A DNA stretch of 64,000 nt from NCBI RefSeq assembly GCF_900240245.1, contig NZ_OESQ01000001.1, forward strand, positions 3,188,679 to 3,252,678, read 5' to 3'. The translations under genes were made by a program, and so were the position numbers. Below the pieces are notes generated by a model. It was not told where the DNA came from and ran no database searches. It saw only the letters and a list, made by a program, of their open reading frames with translations. The DNA comes from Lachnoclostridium edouardi. GTDB taxonomy: Bacteria > Bacillota > Clostridia > Lachnospirales > Lachnospiraceae. This document shows positions 25,074 through 34,270 of the stretch, piece after piece (position 1 is the stretch's first letter; each line of letters opens with the position of its first letter).

Positions 25074-26051
25074 ATGGAGAACAAAAAAATAACAATGACA
25101 AACGAGTGGGATAAGATTTTCCCTAAAAGCGGGAAGGTAAATCACCGCAAGATAACTTTTCACAATCGTTACGGTATAACGCTGGCGGCGGATCTTTACG
25201 AGCCGAAAGGAGTTACCGGCAGACTGGCGGCTATCGCCGTCAGCGGACCGTTTGGGGCGGTAAAAGAACAGGCGGCAGGTCTGTATGCGCAGACCATGGC
25301 AGAAAGAGGTTTCCTGACAATTGCATTTGATCCGTCTTTCACCGGTGAAAGCGGTGGCCAGCCTCGTTATGTGGCTTCACCTGACATTAACACGGAAGAT
25401 TTTCAGGCAGCAGTTGATTTCCTTTCCGTACAGGAAAATGTTGATCCGGAAAGAATCGGAATTATCGGTATCTGCGGCTGGGGCGGCATGGCTCTGAATG
25501 CGGCGGCTATTGATACCAGAATCAAGGCAACAGTCGCTTCCACTATGTACGATATGACCAGGGTGAATGCAAAGGGATATTTTGATTCCGAGGACAGTGC
25601 AGATGCACGTTATGAGAAACGCAAAGCCATGAATGCACAAAGAGTCAGCGATTACAAAAATGGAACCTATGCACTTGCCGGTGGTGTGGCAGATCCCATG
25701 CCGGAGGATGCGCCGTTTTACTTTAAGGACTATCACAATTATTATAAGACTGACCGTGGGTATCATGCACGCTCTCTGAATTCCAACGGCGGCTGGAATG
25801 TGACATCTTCCCTTTCATTTCTAAATATGCCGATTTTGCAGTACGCAGATGAAATCCGCAGTGCAGTTCTGTTAATTCATGGCGAGAAGGCACATTCCTG
25901 CTATTTCAGTAAAGATGCTTACAAGATGCTGAAAGGAGATAATAAGGAACTGCTCCTTATTCCGGATGCTGTTCATACGGATCTGTATGACAATATGGAT
26001 GTCATTCCGTTTGATAAGATGGAGGACTTTTTCAAGTCAAATCTGAGATAA
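25074..26051 (+). CDS. Alpha/beta hydrolase family protein
   Basis: The 325-residue protein has an alpha/beta-hydrolase fold: GITLAADLYEPKG start, FTGESGGQPRY, the nucleophile-elbow region IGIIGICGWGGMALNAAA, an Asp loop (LLIHGEKAHSCY) and a final His loop (DAVHTDLYDN). The elbow reads GICGWGG, with Cys where a classic GxSxG has Ser, as in the YcjY/DUF-type hydrolases. ATG 25074 is chosen by spacing from AAGGAGG. The substrate is unknown. Confidence 0.78.
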   Translation: MENKKITMTNEWDKIFPKSGKVNHRKITFHNRYGITLAADLYEPKGVTGRLAAIAVSGPFGAVKEQAAGLYAQTMAERGFLTIAFDPSFTGESGGQPRYVASPDINTEDFQAAVDFLSVQENVDPERIGIIGICGWGGMALNAAAIDTRIKATVASTMYDMTRVNAKGYFDSEDSADARYEKRKAMNAQRVSDYKNGTYALAGGVADPMPEDAPFYFKDYHNYYKTDRGYHARSLNSNGGWNVTSSLSFLNMPILQYADEIRSAVLLIHGEKAHSCYFSKDAYKMLKGDNKELLLIPDAVHTDLYDNMDVIPFDKMEDFFKSNLR

Positions 26052-26104
26052 CGGTTGTTAAGTAAAAAAGAAATAAATATATTTTGGACAAAGGAGATCA
26101 TTTT

Positions 26105-26221
26105 ATGAACACAATGATTGCATATTTTTCTTACACAGGACACACAAAGGGCATTGTCCGGCAAATCCGGGAATTAAGCGGCGGCTATCAGGTACGGATT
26201 GAATTGGCGGAGCAGGAATAG
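26105..26221 (+). pseudogene. Truncated flavodoxin fragment (38 residues)
   Basis: ATG 26105 with AAAGGAGATC upstream encodes NTMIAYFSYTGHTKGIVRQI and ends in a TAG after 38 residues, reading ELSGGYQVRIELAEQE. It is the first beta strand, the FMN phosphate loop and the first helix of a flavodoxin; the rest of the gene is missing. A MATE gene follows after 67 bp. It is a remnant of a further flavodoxin copy. Confidence 0.85.
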
Positions 26222-26288
26222 ATGATAATGAATCTGGCGGGCGGGAATGTTTTTTCATCCGCCAGTATTAAGGAGGACCATAGAGAAT

Positions 26289-27638
26289 ATGGCTGTACAT
26301 GAGGACAGAAAATCATTTCATCATACATTGATGGCCATGGTGATACCGATTGCGTTTCAAAATTTTATGACGGCACTGGTGAGCGCATCGGACGCTGTTA
26401 TGCTTGGTTTTTTAGAGCAGGAAGCATTGGCTGCGGTGTCATTGGCCGGACAGGTGACTTTTATATTTAATATATGTGTTACGGTTTTGGTACAGGGAAC
26501 AACCATGCTGGCAGCTCAATACTGGGGAAAAGGTGATCGTAATACGGTTGAAAAAATACTTGCTCTTGCAATAAGGTATATGATGATCGTGTCTGTGTTT
26601 TTTCTGACCGGCACATCAATTTTTCCGACTCAAATCATGTCTTTACTGACCAATGAGACAGGACTGGTTTATCGTGGAGCTGTATATCTACGGATTGCAG
26701 GGATATCTTATGTGCCGCTGGGATTATCCCAAATGTATCTCTGTATTATGAAAAACAGCGGAAAAACAGCTAAGAGTACGGTAATCGGATCTTCTTCCAT
26801 GATATTGAATTTATGCTTTAATACGGTTTTTATTTTCGGATTACTCTGGTTCCCTGCCATGGGGATACAGGGTGCAGCCGTGGCAACTGTCCTTGCCACA
26901 GGCATCCAGTTTCTATGGACTCTGGCAGAAGCAAAAAAGCCAGACAGTATAAAAATCAGACTGTCCTATATAGCACATGCGGACAAAAAAATCAGGAAGG
27001 ATTTTAACCGTTATACCATGCCTGTGATTGGAAATTATTTTTTCTGGGGCGGCGGTGTGACAATCTATTCTGTTATTATCGGGCATTTGGGGAACGATGC
27101 GGTAGCGGCAAACTCCCTTGCGACAATTATACGGAATATACTAGGCTGTGTATCCAAAGGTGTAGGAACGGCAGGGGCTATTCTGGTGGGAAATGAACTG
27201 GGAAAAAACCAGATAGAACTGGCAAAAAGATATGCGAAGCATTCTACGCAGCTTGCCGGGCTCATCGGTGCGGTTACCTGTTTGCTTCTTCTTGCTTTAC
27301 GTCCGTTGATTCTGTATTTTTCAACTTTGACGGATACGGCGACCTCTTATCTTTCAGGAATGCTGCTGATTTCAAGTTATTACGCAATTGTGTGTTCAGT
27401 AAACAGTATGGTCATCGGCGGGATCTTCTGTGCCGGAGGCAAATCAAAATTTGGATGTATCTGTGACGGGATTGTATTGTGGCTGATCATAATCCCGACG
27501 GCATCTGTCATGGCATTTTATTTTAAGCTTCCAGTGCTGACTGTATATTTTGTTCTCTGCTTGGATGAGTGCATTAAAGTGCCGGTGGTTTTCTGGTATT
27601 ACCGGAAATATACATGGGCACAGAACCTGACTGGATGA
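26289..27638 (+). CDS. MATE-family efflux transporter
   Basis: The 449-residue membrane protein belongs to the MATE family: MVIPIAFQNFMTALVSASDAVMLGFLEQEALAAVSLAGQ for helices 1-2 and TMPVIGNYFFWGGGVTIYSVIIGHLGNDAVAANSLA in the second half. It differs from the MATE protein at 21927-23270, so it is not a recent duplicate. ATG 26289 is chosen behind AAGGAGGACC; the open frame reaches further up without a site. Confidence 0.88.
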   Translation: MAVHEDRKSFHHTLMAMVIPIAFQNFMTALVSASDAVMLGFLEQEALAAVSLAGQVTFIFNICVTVLVQGTTMLAAQYWGKGDRNTVEKILALAIRYMMIVSVFFLTGTSIFPTQIMSLLTNETGLVYRGAVYLRIAGISYVPLGLSQMYLCIMKNSGKTAKSTVIGSSSMILNLCFNTVFIFGLLWFPAMGIQGAAVATVLATGIQFLWTLAEAKKPDSIKIRLSYIAHADKKIRKDFNRYTMPVIGNYFFWGGGVTIYSVIIGHLGNDAVAANSLATIIRNILGCVSKGVGTAGAILVGNELGKNQIELAKRYAKHSTQLAGLIGAVTCLLLLALRPLILYFSTLTDTATSYLSGMLLISSYYAIVCSVNSMVIGGIFCAGGKSKFGCICDGIVLWLIIIPTASVMAFYFKLPVLTVYFVLCLDECIKVPVVFWYYRKYTWAQNLTG

Positions 27639-27639
27639 T

Positions 27640-27747
27640 TATGAAAATCTTACAGTCAAGGCTGATGCCTGTGTTGGATGCGTGCATTGTAACAAACGCT
27701 GCCCGTTCCATGTGGATCAGGCTGCAAGAGATTTTAGACTATTTTAA
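27640..27747 (+). pseudogene. C-terminal ferredoxin-domain remnant of an aldo/keto reductase
   Basis: Directly after the MATE stop codon the frame reads YENLTVKADACVGCVHCNKR and continues CPFHVDQ before a TAA. It aligns with the C-terminus of the intact AKR (YENLEHGADECIGCGHCNKR, then CPFHVDQ) and lacks a start. It marks the loss of nearly all of a second AKR gene. Confidence 0.85.
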
Positions 27748-27768
27748 TTCTTGAAGGGAGAGTAATTC

Positions 27769-28173
27769 ATGACAGAAAAAGGATTTAAACAGATATTCCC
27801 ATTGGGGGAAAAAAATGATGCGTATGCACAATATTTTGTTGGACAGAGTTACCTGTCCATGCTGACAACGGAAAGAGTTGGAATTGCAAATGTAACCTTT
27901 GAGCCAGGATGCCGGAATAACTGGCATATTCATCACAAAGGCGGACAGATTTTGCTCTGCACTGCCGGACGTGGATATTATCAGGAGTGGGGAAAAACGG
28001 CTCAGGAGATGAAACCCGGTGATGTCATCAATATTGCGCCGGAAGTGAAGCATTGGCATGGCGCTGCTCCTGATAGCTGGTTTTCTCATTTGGCGGTAGA
28101 AGTTCCGGCAGAAGGAAGTTCCAATGAATGGATGGAGCCGGTGAAGGAAGAAGAATACAGTAAGCTAAAATAA
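27769..28173 (+). CDS. Cupin-domain protein
   Basis: The 134-residue protein is a single small cupin: metal-binding motif 1 reads WHIHHKGGQILLCTAGRGYYQEWG (two His plus Gln/Glu positions) and motif 2 PGDVINIAPEVKHWHG (His). It could bind Mn, Fe or Zn. It precedes a carboxymuconolactone-decarboxylase-like gene by 11 bp; such cupin/CMD pairs are common in clostridial redox islands. Ribosome site GAAGGGAGAG. Confidence 0.85.
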   Translation: MTEKGFKQIFPLGEKNDAYAQYFVGQSYLSMLTTERVGIANVTFEPGCRNNWHIHHKGGQILLCTAGRGYYQEWGKTAQEMKPGDVINIAPEVKHWHGAAPDSWFSHLAVEVPAEGSSNEWMEPVKEEEYSKLK

Positions 28174-28184
28174 GGAGACAGATC

Positions 28185-28505
28185 ATGAAAAAGGTAACAG
28201 CGGGCAGAGATGCCCTGGGTGATTTTGCACCAAAATTTGCGGAACTGAATGATGACGTGCTGTTTGGAGAAGTGTGGTCACGAGAAGATAAGCTTCCTGC
28301 AAGAGACAGAAGCATTGTCACAGTAACAGCACTTATGGCAAGCGGTGTTCTGGACAGTTCTCTTGCCTTTCATATAGGAGAAGCAAAAAAGAACGGTGTT
28401 ACAAAAGAAGAAATGGCAGAAATTTTGACACACGCTGCCTTTTATGCTGGCTGGCCGAAAGCATGGGCAGCATTCCGCATGGCGAAAGAAATCTATCAGG
28501 ACTAA
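28185..28505 (+). CDS. Carboxymuconolactone decarboxylase-family protein
   Basis: The 106-residue protein has the CMD/AhpD fold: DVLFGEVWSREDKLPARDRSIVTVTALMASG then HIGEAKKNGVTKEEMAEILTHAAFYAGWPKAWAA. The CxxC pair of AhpD peroxidases is missing (the position reads LDSSLAFH), so a thiol-peroxidase role is unlikely. It probably acts on a small acid or aldehyde with the cupin. AAGGAGACA upstream. Confidence 0.85.
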   Translation: MKKVTAGRDALGDFAPKFAELNDDVLFGEVWSREDKLPARDRSIVTVTALMASGVLDSSLAFHIGEAKKNGVTKEEMAEILTHAAFYAGWPKAWAAFRMAKEIYQD

Positions 28506-28519
28506 GGAGGAAAAACATT

Positions 28520-29686
28520 ATGTTAGGAAATTTTTCGTATTCAAATCCAACAAAACTTTACTTTGGAGAGGATTCTCTTTGTTTTTTGAACGAGGAGCTT
28601 CCCAAATATGGAAAAACCGTTCAGTTGGTTTATGGCGGTGGTTCTATTAAGAAAAATGGAATTTACAATCAGGTTATGAAATTGCTGAAAGATAACGGAA
28701 AGGTAGTCGTTGAAGATGGAGGCGTGATGCCAAATCCTACAATAGAAAAATTAAGGGAGGGGGTTCAGATTGCCAGAGAAAATCACGTGGATTTTTTGCT
28801 GGCTGTAGGCGGCGGCTCCTGCTGCGACTATGCAAAAGCGGTTTCCGTGTCTGTTCACTGTGATGAAGATCCATGGGAGAAATATTATATCCGTTTTGAG
28901 GAGCCGGATTGTGAGATTGTCCCTGTTGGCTGCGTATTGACTATGGTGGGAACCGGAAGCGAAATGAATGGAGGTGCGGTCATCACCAATCACGATCAAA
29001 AGCTGAAAATCGGTCATGTGTTTGGAGATGCTGTGATGCCGAAATTTGCAATCCTGAATCCGAAATTCACTTTCACATTGCCGAAAGAGCAGATGGTGGC
29101 CGGCATTTATGATATCTTCAATCATATCTGTGAGCAGTATTTCTCTGGGGAGGACGACAATACCAGCGATTATATCAGCGAGGCACTGATGAAATCGGTA
29201 ATTCACAGTTCGAGAGTTGCCATTCAGAATCCAGAGGACTATGAGGCAAGGTCGAATATCATGTGGGCTGCAACCTGGGCGCTGAATACGCTTGTTTCCA
29301 GAGGAAAAAGCACAGACTGGATGGTTCATATGCTTGGGCAGGCAGTAGGAGCATATACGGATGCAACTCACGGAATGACGCTTTCAGCGGTGTCACTTCC
29401 TTACTATCAGTATATCATGCCTTATGGTCTTAGCAGGTTTTGCCGTTTTGCTGTGAATGTGTGGGAGGTCGATCCTGCCGAGAAATCCGATGAGCAGATT
29501 GCTAAAGAAGGAATTTTCTGCATGGAAAATTGGATGAAAGAGCTGGGACTTGCAATGAATCTCCATGAGTTGGGCGTCACAGAAGAAATGTTGCAGGGTA
29601 TTGCAAACGGGACATTTATCATGGAGGGTGGATATAAGGTGCTGAATCATGATGAGGTGTTGGAGATACTGAAAAATAGCTTATAA
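28520..29686 (+). CDS. Iron-containing alcohol dehydrogenase (YqhD/butanol dehydrogenase type)
   Basis: The 388-residue protein has NPTKLYFGEDS, the NAD(P) loop GGGSCCDYAK, GTGSEMNGGAVIT and the metal-site helices GIYDIFNHICEQYF and HMLGQAVGAYTDATHGM with the expected Asp and His ligands. Enzymes of this group reduce aldehydes to alcohols with NADPH. It is the last gene of the plus-strand cargo, 14 bp after the CMD gene, with AAGGAGGAA. It fits aldehyde detoxification. Confidence 0.92.
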   Translation: MLGNFSYSNPTKLYFGEDSLCFLNEELPKYGKTVQLVYGGGSIKKNGIYNQVMKLLKDNGKVVVEDGGVMPNPTIEKLREGVQIARENHVDFLLAVGGGSCCDYAKAVSVSVHCDEDPWEKYYIRFEEPDCEIVPVGCVLTMVGTGSEMNGGAVITNHDQKLKIGHVFGDAVMPKFAILNPKFTFTLPKEQMVAGIYDIFNHICEQYFSGEDDNTSDYISEALMKSVIHSSRVAIQNPEDYEARSNIMWAATWALNTLVSRGKSTDWMVHMLGQAVGAYTDATHGMTLSAVSLPYYQYIMPYGLSRFCRFAVNVWEVDPAEKSDEQIAKEGIFCMENWMKELGLAMNLHELGVTEEMLQGIANGTFIMEGGYKVLNHDEVLEILKNSL

Positions 29687-29811
29687 TCATTAAAGCAGAA
29701 GTGACACAGTAAGAATTACCCATGATAAAATTAAAGAACGTCTTGCGGAATTTAATGAATGGAAAACATATAGCATAAAGATGGATTTTGATAAGACTTG
29801 GAAAAAACAAC

Positions 29812-29831
29812 GGCGGGCAATTTTGTCCGCC
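29812..29831. terminator. Hairpin between the redox operon and the convergent STAND gene
   Basis: GGCGGGC pairs with GTCCGCC (one mismatch) around AATTTT, between the ends of two convergent transcripts. The 157-bp gap before it holds no recognised gene. Confidence 0.55.
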
Positions 29832-29843
29832 ATAAAATTATGT

Positions 29844-32156
29844 TTATTTTGCTAAAAAATCTGATAGTCTTTTCCCAATAGAAAATCCAACTTGTGGATA
29901 TAATTCCTGAATTTCCTGATACTTTGCTTCTATCAATTCCGGTTCGTCTGACCAGATATTCTCATAAATCTTCAGGGCTTTTTTGAAGTGTGTTCTTGCC
30001 TGTGAGATATTAGCTGTTATCAGGCATATATTTCCCATTGATTCCTGTACTTGGGCATAATCCAAACAGTGGTCTGAATTGTATTCTTTGATAATTCGTG
30101 CTAATTTCTGGAGAGAGGATATGGCACGTTCCGTTTCTTGTATTTCTGCTAATAGGGCAGCGTAATTACTAATCTGCGGAATGCTGTCATTGGTGTAAAG
30201 AAGTCCGTATTCTTCCAACAGCGAGATGCCCGTTTCCATGTGTTCTCTTGCCGCTTCCATTTGACCTTGCATCCGGTAAAGTCCTCCGAGGTTTGCATGA
30301 AGGTTGGATACAAGGTGGGCGTTATCTTTTGTGGTTTCTTTTATTTGAGAAAGCGCTTCTTTTTCTAATTGGATGGCTTTCTGCGGCTTGGCTTCCATAG
30401 TTGCCTGATAGTCCAGTAATAGTGCACGGTCAGAAGCAGTCCCATGATTATCTGTTTTTATAAGTTGTTTTAATTCTTGAATGATTTCTGCCATGCCTTT
30501 TTGATAGTGATATTTCTCCATATATGGAAAGATGTTTTCTAAAAATAATAGGTATTGAGAAATATCATCTTTTTCGATTAGCTGCATGATGTTTTCTACT
30601 GTCTGAAATAATTTCTTATAATAGCTGATTTCTACACCGTGCATTAAACATATTTTTTGAAGAGAAGCCAATAAGGTGCGACAGGTTGTAATGGAAGGTC
30701 TGTTTTCTGAAACAGCGATTTCCTGAATCAATGGATGCAGAGAAATGCTATGTCGGATATTTTCTTGAACGAAGCCTGTCTCAATCAGATCATTTACATC
30801 ATTTAAAGTAGGCAGTTCCAGCCATTTTGCAAATATACGTGCAGAAATGCCGGACGAAGGAAGAAAACACATGTTACACATAATATCCTGCTGTGTCTGA
30901 GATAAAGAGTATAACGAAAACAGGGTATGGATATGGTTGTAATAAGTGGCTTTACTGCTTTGTCCGTCTTTGATTATTTTAATCTTATCTTCGTTATGAA
31001 GAGACGCTTTTTCCTCTTGAAGTTTTGTTAGTAATTGATTTGGAGTTAAAATTCCATTTTCCAGAAGTTTGGCTGCCAGTTCAATAGCGAGAGTATGGCT
31101 GTGTACAGTTTTTATAATTTTCTCTACGACTGGTCGGTGATCCTCTGCCTCTGAATAAAATATAGATGTCAACTGAAAAAGAGAGGAGATATCTTTTATT
31201 TCTTTTAGCTGAAAACTACAGTATTCGGTCAGTCGGCTTCTGGTTGTAAATAAAATCCGACAACGGTATTTTAATACCACGGACAGACAACTGTCCTGCG
31301 TGGATGTCGCATTAAAATTATCTATGATGAGCAGTGTATCTGATTTCAGAGAACGTAAGAAACGGTTATGTCTTTGAAAACGCTCCTGTTCACTAATTTC
31401 TGGTGGATCATCAATAAAGTCCATGTCTGTGATATCTTGATGCAGATCACCGGTATATTCCATGTAGAGAATATTGGTGTACTGTTTTCTGTATTGCTTT
31501 GCATAGACTTTAGCGAGTTCGCTTTTTCCAATCCCTGCAATTCCGTAAAGAAATATATGGCGGTTCTCTTCAAACATAGTGTGTAGTTCTTCCAGTTCTT
31601 CTTCTCTTCCGAGAAAATGGCGGCATGGTTTTGGGACTTCACTGTCCATAATGTAATCCAGTACAATCGGGGAAAGAGCACCTCCTGCAATTAGTTTTTG
31701 GTTTTTTGTATCACGTTTGACAAATTGACGTTCCATACCAAAAGAAAGCACTTTTGCCAAAAACAACAGTCTTGAATCGGAAGGCTTATATAGAGATGCA
31801 ATTTCCTGTTTTTTTGTATCTGAAATAGTATCGTCCTGCATGAATAACGTATAAATGTCTTGTATAACCATGTTGCAGTCTGCCATTAAGGGAAGCAAGT
31901 TCCGCTGAATGGTTTCTGCCAGCTTTTTCTGATTACTGGGTTTGGCATAATAAGAAGATATTTTTGGACTGATTTTTGCCTGTCCGGTCATCCAGCGGCA
32001 AATAAGACCATTATCCATAGAAAAATCTTCATTTATCGAATCATTCATAAAATCTTCAAATAATTCGTATAAAAAATCAGGTTGGCTCATCTGATTACTT
32101 TCACTGATTTGATTCTTTAAGTATGTGCTGATAGAAGAAAAATCACAACGTTCCAA
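29844..32156 (-). CDS. STAND NTPase (NB-ARC-like) with C-terminal TPR repeats
   Basis: The 770-residue protein starts at a TTG behind AGGAGGG. Residues 1-175 are helical and unassigned; a part (GLICRWMTGQAKISPKISSYY, residues 50-70) looks like a DNA-binding helix pair. FLGREEELEELHTMF (181-195) opens an NB-ARC module with Walker A LYGIAGIGKSE (203-213) and Walker B TLLIIDNF. About residues 560-750 hold tetratricopeptide repeats. STAND proteins are signal switches: transcription regulators or, with toxic N-terminal domains, antiphage sensors. No nuclease motif is visible, so a regulator is somewhat favoured. Confidence 0.8.
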   Translation of the reverse strand: MERCDFSSISTYLKNQISESNQMSQPDFLYELFEDFMNDSINEDFSMDNGLICRWMTGQAKISPKISSYYAKPSNQKKLAETIQRNLLPLMADCNMVIQDIYTLFMQDDTISDTKKQEIASLYKPSDSRLLFLAKVLSFGMERQFVKRDTKNQKLIAGGALSPIVLDYIMDSEVPKPCRHFLGREEELEELHTMFEENRHIFLYGIAGIGKSELAKVYAKQYRKQYTNILYMEYTGDLHQDITDMDFIDDPPEISEQERFQRHNRFLRSLKSDTLLIIDNFNATSTQDSCLSVVLKYRCRILFTTRSRLTEYCSFQLKEIKDISSLFQLTSIFYSEAEDHRPVVEKIIKTVHSHTLAIELAAKLLENGILTPNQLLTKLQEEKASLHNEDKIKIIKDGQSSKATYYNHIHTLFSLYSLSQTQQDIMCNMCFLPSSGISARIFAKWLELPTLNDVNDLIETGFVQENIRHSISLHPLIQEIAVSENRPSITTCRTLLASLQKICLMHGVEISYYKKLFQTVENIMQLIEKDDISQYLLFLENIFPYMEKYHYQKGMAEIIQELKQLIKTDNHGTASDRALLLDYQATMEAKPQKAIQLEKEALSQIKETTKDNAHLVSNLHANLGGLYRMQGQMEAAREHMETGISLLEEYGLLYTNDSIPQISNYAALLAEIQETERAISSLQKLARIIKEYNSDHCLDYAQVQESMGNICLITANISQARTHFKKALKIYENIWSDEPELIEAKYQEIQELYPQVGFSIGKRLSDFLAK

Positions 32157-32255
32157 TAGAAATCCCTCCTAGTTTTTAAGTTTTAATATGCTGGACTAAA
32201 TTTTTCTTATTATAGCACGAACGAATGTTCTGAACAATAGGAAGTGGTGTTGTAT

Positions 32256-32330
32256 ATGAAGAAAATAAATGAAAAAGGCTCAATCTGCGGTCAATTTTCA
32301 TTCAATGTGATTTATGCAGAAGAATTTTAG
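32256..32330 (+). CDS. Possible 24-residue leader ORF upstream of tnpW
   Basis: ATG 32256 with AGGAAGTGG upstream reads MKKINEKGSICGQFSFNVIY then AEEF and TAG. It ends just before the palindrome GGCTTTCGAAAGCC (32341-32354). I know no family for it and it may be chance. Confidence 0.25.
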   Translation: MKKINEKGSICGQFSFNVIYAEEF

Positions 32331-32340
32331 AATGTAATCA

Positions 32341-32354
32341 GGCTTTCGAAAGCC
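32341..32354. promoter_or_regulatory. Perfect palindrome upstream of tnpW and the recombinases
   Basis: GGCTTTCGAAAGCC is a 14-bp perfect palindrome 83 bp before the tnpW start codon. It is a candidate operator for control of the recombinase operon. Confidence 0.4.
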
Positions 32355-32436
32355 GAATTCAATTCATACAGAACTTTTGTACAATCCTGCCGGCATAGGA
32401 TGTAGAGAGAACTGTATGCTGAAGGAGGCATATAGC

Positions 32437-32604
32437 ATGAATACGTTATTTGATTCTGTAGAAGTTTTGGATACAAAAAAAGAAACTCAAAAAGAGAATG
32501 TAAGCTATGAACATGCAGGATATCAGATTCGAGTGCATTTTAATGGAGAAAAGACATTGACTCAGTGTATTCAGAATCTAACGGAACGAAAAATTGCAGG
32601 TTGA
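32437..32604 (+). CDS. tnpW: Transposon-encoded protein TnpW
   Basis: The 55-residue protein (MNTLFDSVEVLDTKKE..., HAGYQIRVHFNGEKTLTQCIQNLTERKI) matches the short TnpW proteins encoded just upstream of large serine recombinases in Tn4451-like elements. ATG 32437 is chosen because GGAGG lies 9 bases upstream; the frame is open earlier. Its function is not established. Confidence 0.8.
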   Translation: MNTLFDSVEVLDTKKETQKENVSYEHAGYQIRVHFNGEKTLTQCIQNLTERKIAG

Positions 32605-32680
32605 TTTTCTATAGTTCTTGTTGTAAGATAAAGACAATTAAAGACAATGACTATACAAGACTAATGAAAAGAGGGATAAA

Positions 32681-34270
32681 ATGTATCAGGCAGGAATTTA
32701 TTGCCGAATTTCCATTGAAGAGCAAAACAAAGAGGGTGAATACAGCAATAGTATTCACTCTCAGATTCAGATGGCAAGAGATTATATTGCAGAGCAGAAT
32801 GATATTGCGGAGAAACAAGTTTATGTAGATGACGGGGCTTCCGGAAGTAATTTTGAAAGAACTGAATTTCGGCGGATGCTGGCAGATATCGAGCTTGGTG
32901 TTATCAATATGGTGATTTTTAAGGATGTATCACGACTTGGAAGAGAACATATTGATACCAACTATTATTTGGGGAAATATTTTCCGGAGAAACAGATTCG
33001 GGTTGTTTCGATTTTGGATAATTATGATTCAGCAGTTGGAACTTATGACGAGATGATAGAAATCAAAACTTTGCTGAATGATATGTATCTGAGAGATACA
33101 TCCAGAAAGATTAAGACAACGATTCAGACAAAAAGAAGCATGGGGGAATACACACCGAAGCAGCCTCCATATGGTTATGTGAAAAGTAAAAAAATCCATA
33201 ATCATCTGGAAGTTGATCCTTATGCAGCTGAGGTTGTTCGAAGAATTTACAGAATGTATCAGAATGGGTTTGGGTGTACGGTAATTTGCAGGACTTTGAA
33301 TGAAGATGGAATTCCTTGTCCTGCAAAATACAAAAAAGAAGTTTTAAAAACCAATTATGTATGGGATACGGGAAAAGGCGTGTGGACATCATCTGCTGTG
33401 AGTGGAATTTTAAAAAATCCGATTTATACCGGGGCGATTGTAATTCGGAAACATGAAAAACCGTCTTATAAGCTGAAATACAAAAAGGCAATTCCCTTGG
33501 AAGAAATGGAACTGGTGCTGGATACACATGAAGCAATCATTTCTAAAGAAGAGTTTGACATGGTTCAGCAAATAAGAAAGGGGCGCCGAGTTCCCTATTT
33601 TGATAAAAACAATGAACCACATAAATATGTGGGACTGCTCTTTTGCGGGAAATGTAAAACTGCCATGCGAAAACGTTATCTATCTTCTCATAATGGCTAT
33701 GATGGATATATGTGCGGTTTTCATCAGAAGCAGGGACAGAATTATTGTGAGTTGAATCATATTACATTTGAAAAGTTGGATGAACTGGTTGTATTTGCAA
33801 TCAACCAACAACTGAAACAGATGAAGATGGATATGAAGAATCTGGAAACTCAAATAAGACAAATGCAACCGGAACTGGAGAGTAAAATTGCAAAATTGCA
33901 GGCAAAAATAGAAAGAAATCTGGAATATAGAAAACGAGCATATGAACAGTTTATGGATGAAGTGCTTTCCAAAGAAGAATATCTAGAATTAAAACAGATG
34001 TATGATCAGGAGAATATGAAATACCAAAAAGAACTGTCAGAAGTGAACCATGAAGAGCAAAGACAACGGGCGGCTGCAAATGAGACGAAAAGCTGGTTGG
34101 AGCTTTTTAATCGCAGGAAAATAACGGTAAAGCATCTTACCAGAGAAGTGCTGGTGGAGTTGATTGATAAAATTTATGTTTATCCAGAGCAGAAAATAGA
34201 CATTTATTTTAAGTTTGCTTCAATGGAGAGTTTGTCAGATAGAATACTTGAGAAAGATGGGGTGATATGA
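32681..34270 (+). CDS. Large serine recombinase (first of a pair)
   Basis: The 529-residue protein has an N-terminal resolvase catalytic domain with nucleophile Ser11 in YCRISIEEQ, the Arg-rich motif VSRLGREHIDTNYYLGKYF, a recombinase domain (PPYGYVKSK, YTGAIV), a zinc ribbon (CGKCKTAM, later CGFHQKQGQNYC) and a long C-terminal coiled coil (about 375-470). It should cut and rejoin att sites. Its stop overlaps the start of the next recombinase by 4 bp (ATGA), so the two are coupled. Confidence 0.93.
   Translation: MYQAGIYCRISIEEQNKEGEYSNSIHSQIQMARDYIAEQNDIAEKQVYVDDGASGSNFERTEFRRMLADIELGVINMVIFKDVSRLGREHIDTNYYLGKYFPEKQIRVVSILDNYDSAVGTYDEMIEIKTLLNDMYLRDTSRKIKTTIQTKRSMGEYTPKQPPYGYVKSKKIHNHLEVDPYAAEVVRRIYRMYQNGFGCTVICRTLNEDGIPCPAKYKKEVLKTNYVWDTGKGVWTSSAVSGILKNPIYTGAIVIRKHEKPSYKLKYKKAIPLEEMELVLDTHEAIISKEEFDMVQQIRKGRRVPYFDKNNEPHKYVGLLFCGKCKTAMRKRYLSSHNGYDGYMCGFHQKQGQNYCELNHITFEKLDELVVFAINQQLKQMKMDMKNLETQIRQMQPELESKIAKLQAKIERNLEYRKRAYEQFMDEVLSKEEYLELKQMYDQENMKYQKELSEVNHEEQRQRAAANETKSWLELFNRRKITVKHLTREVLVELIDKIYVYPEQKIDIYFKFASMESLSDRILEKDGVI

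Noticed and set aside
29687..29811. A coding remnant (frame IKERLAEFNEWKTYSIKMDFDK)
   Set aside because: The frame has no ribosome site and no recognisable family, so I could not support a pseudogene call.
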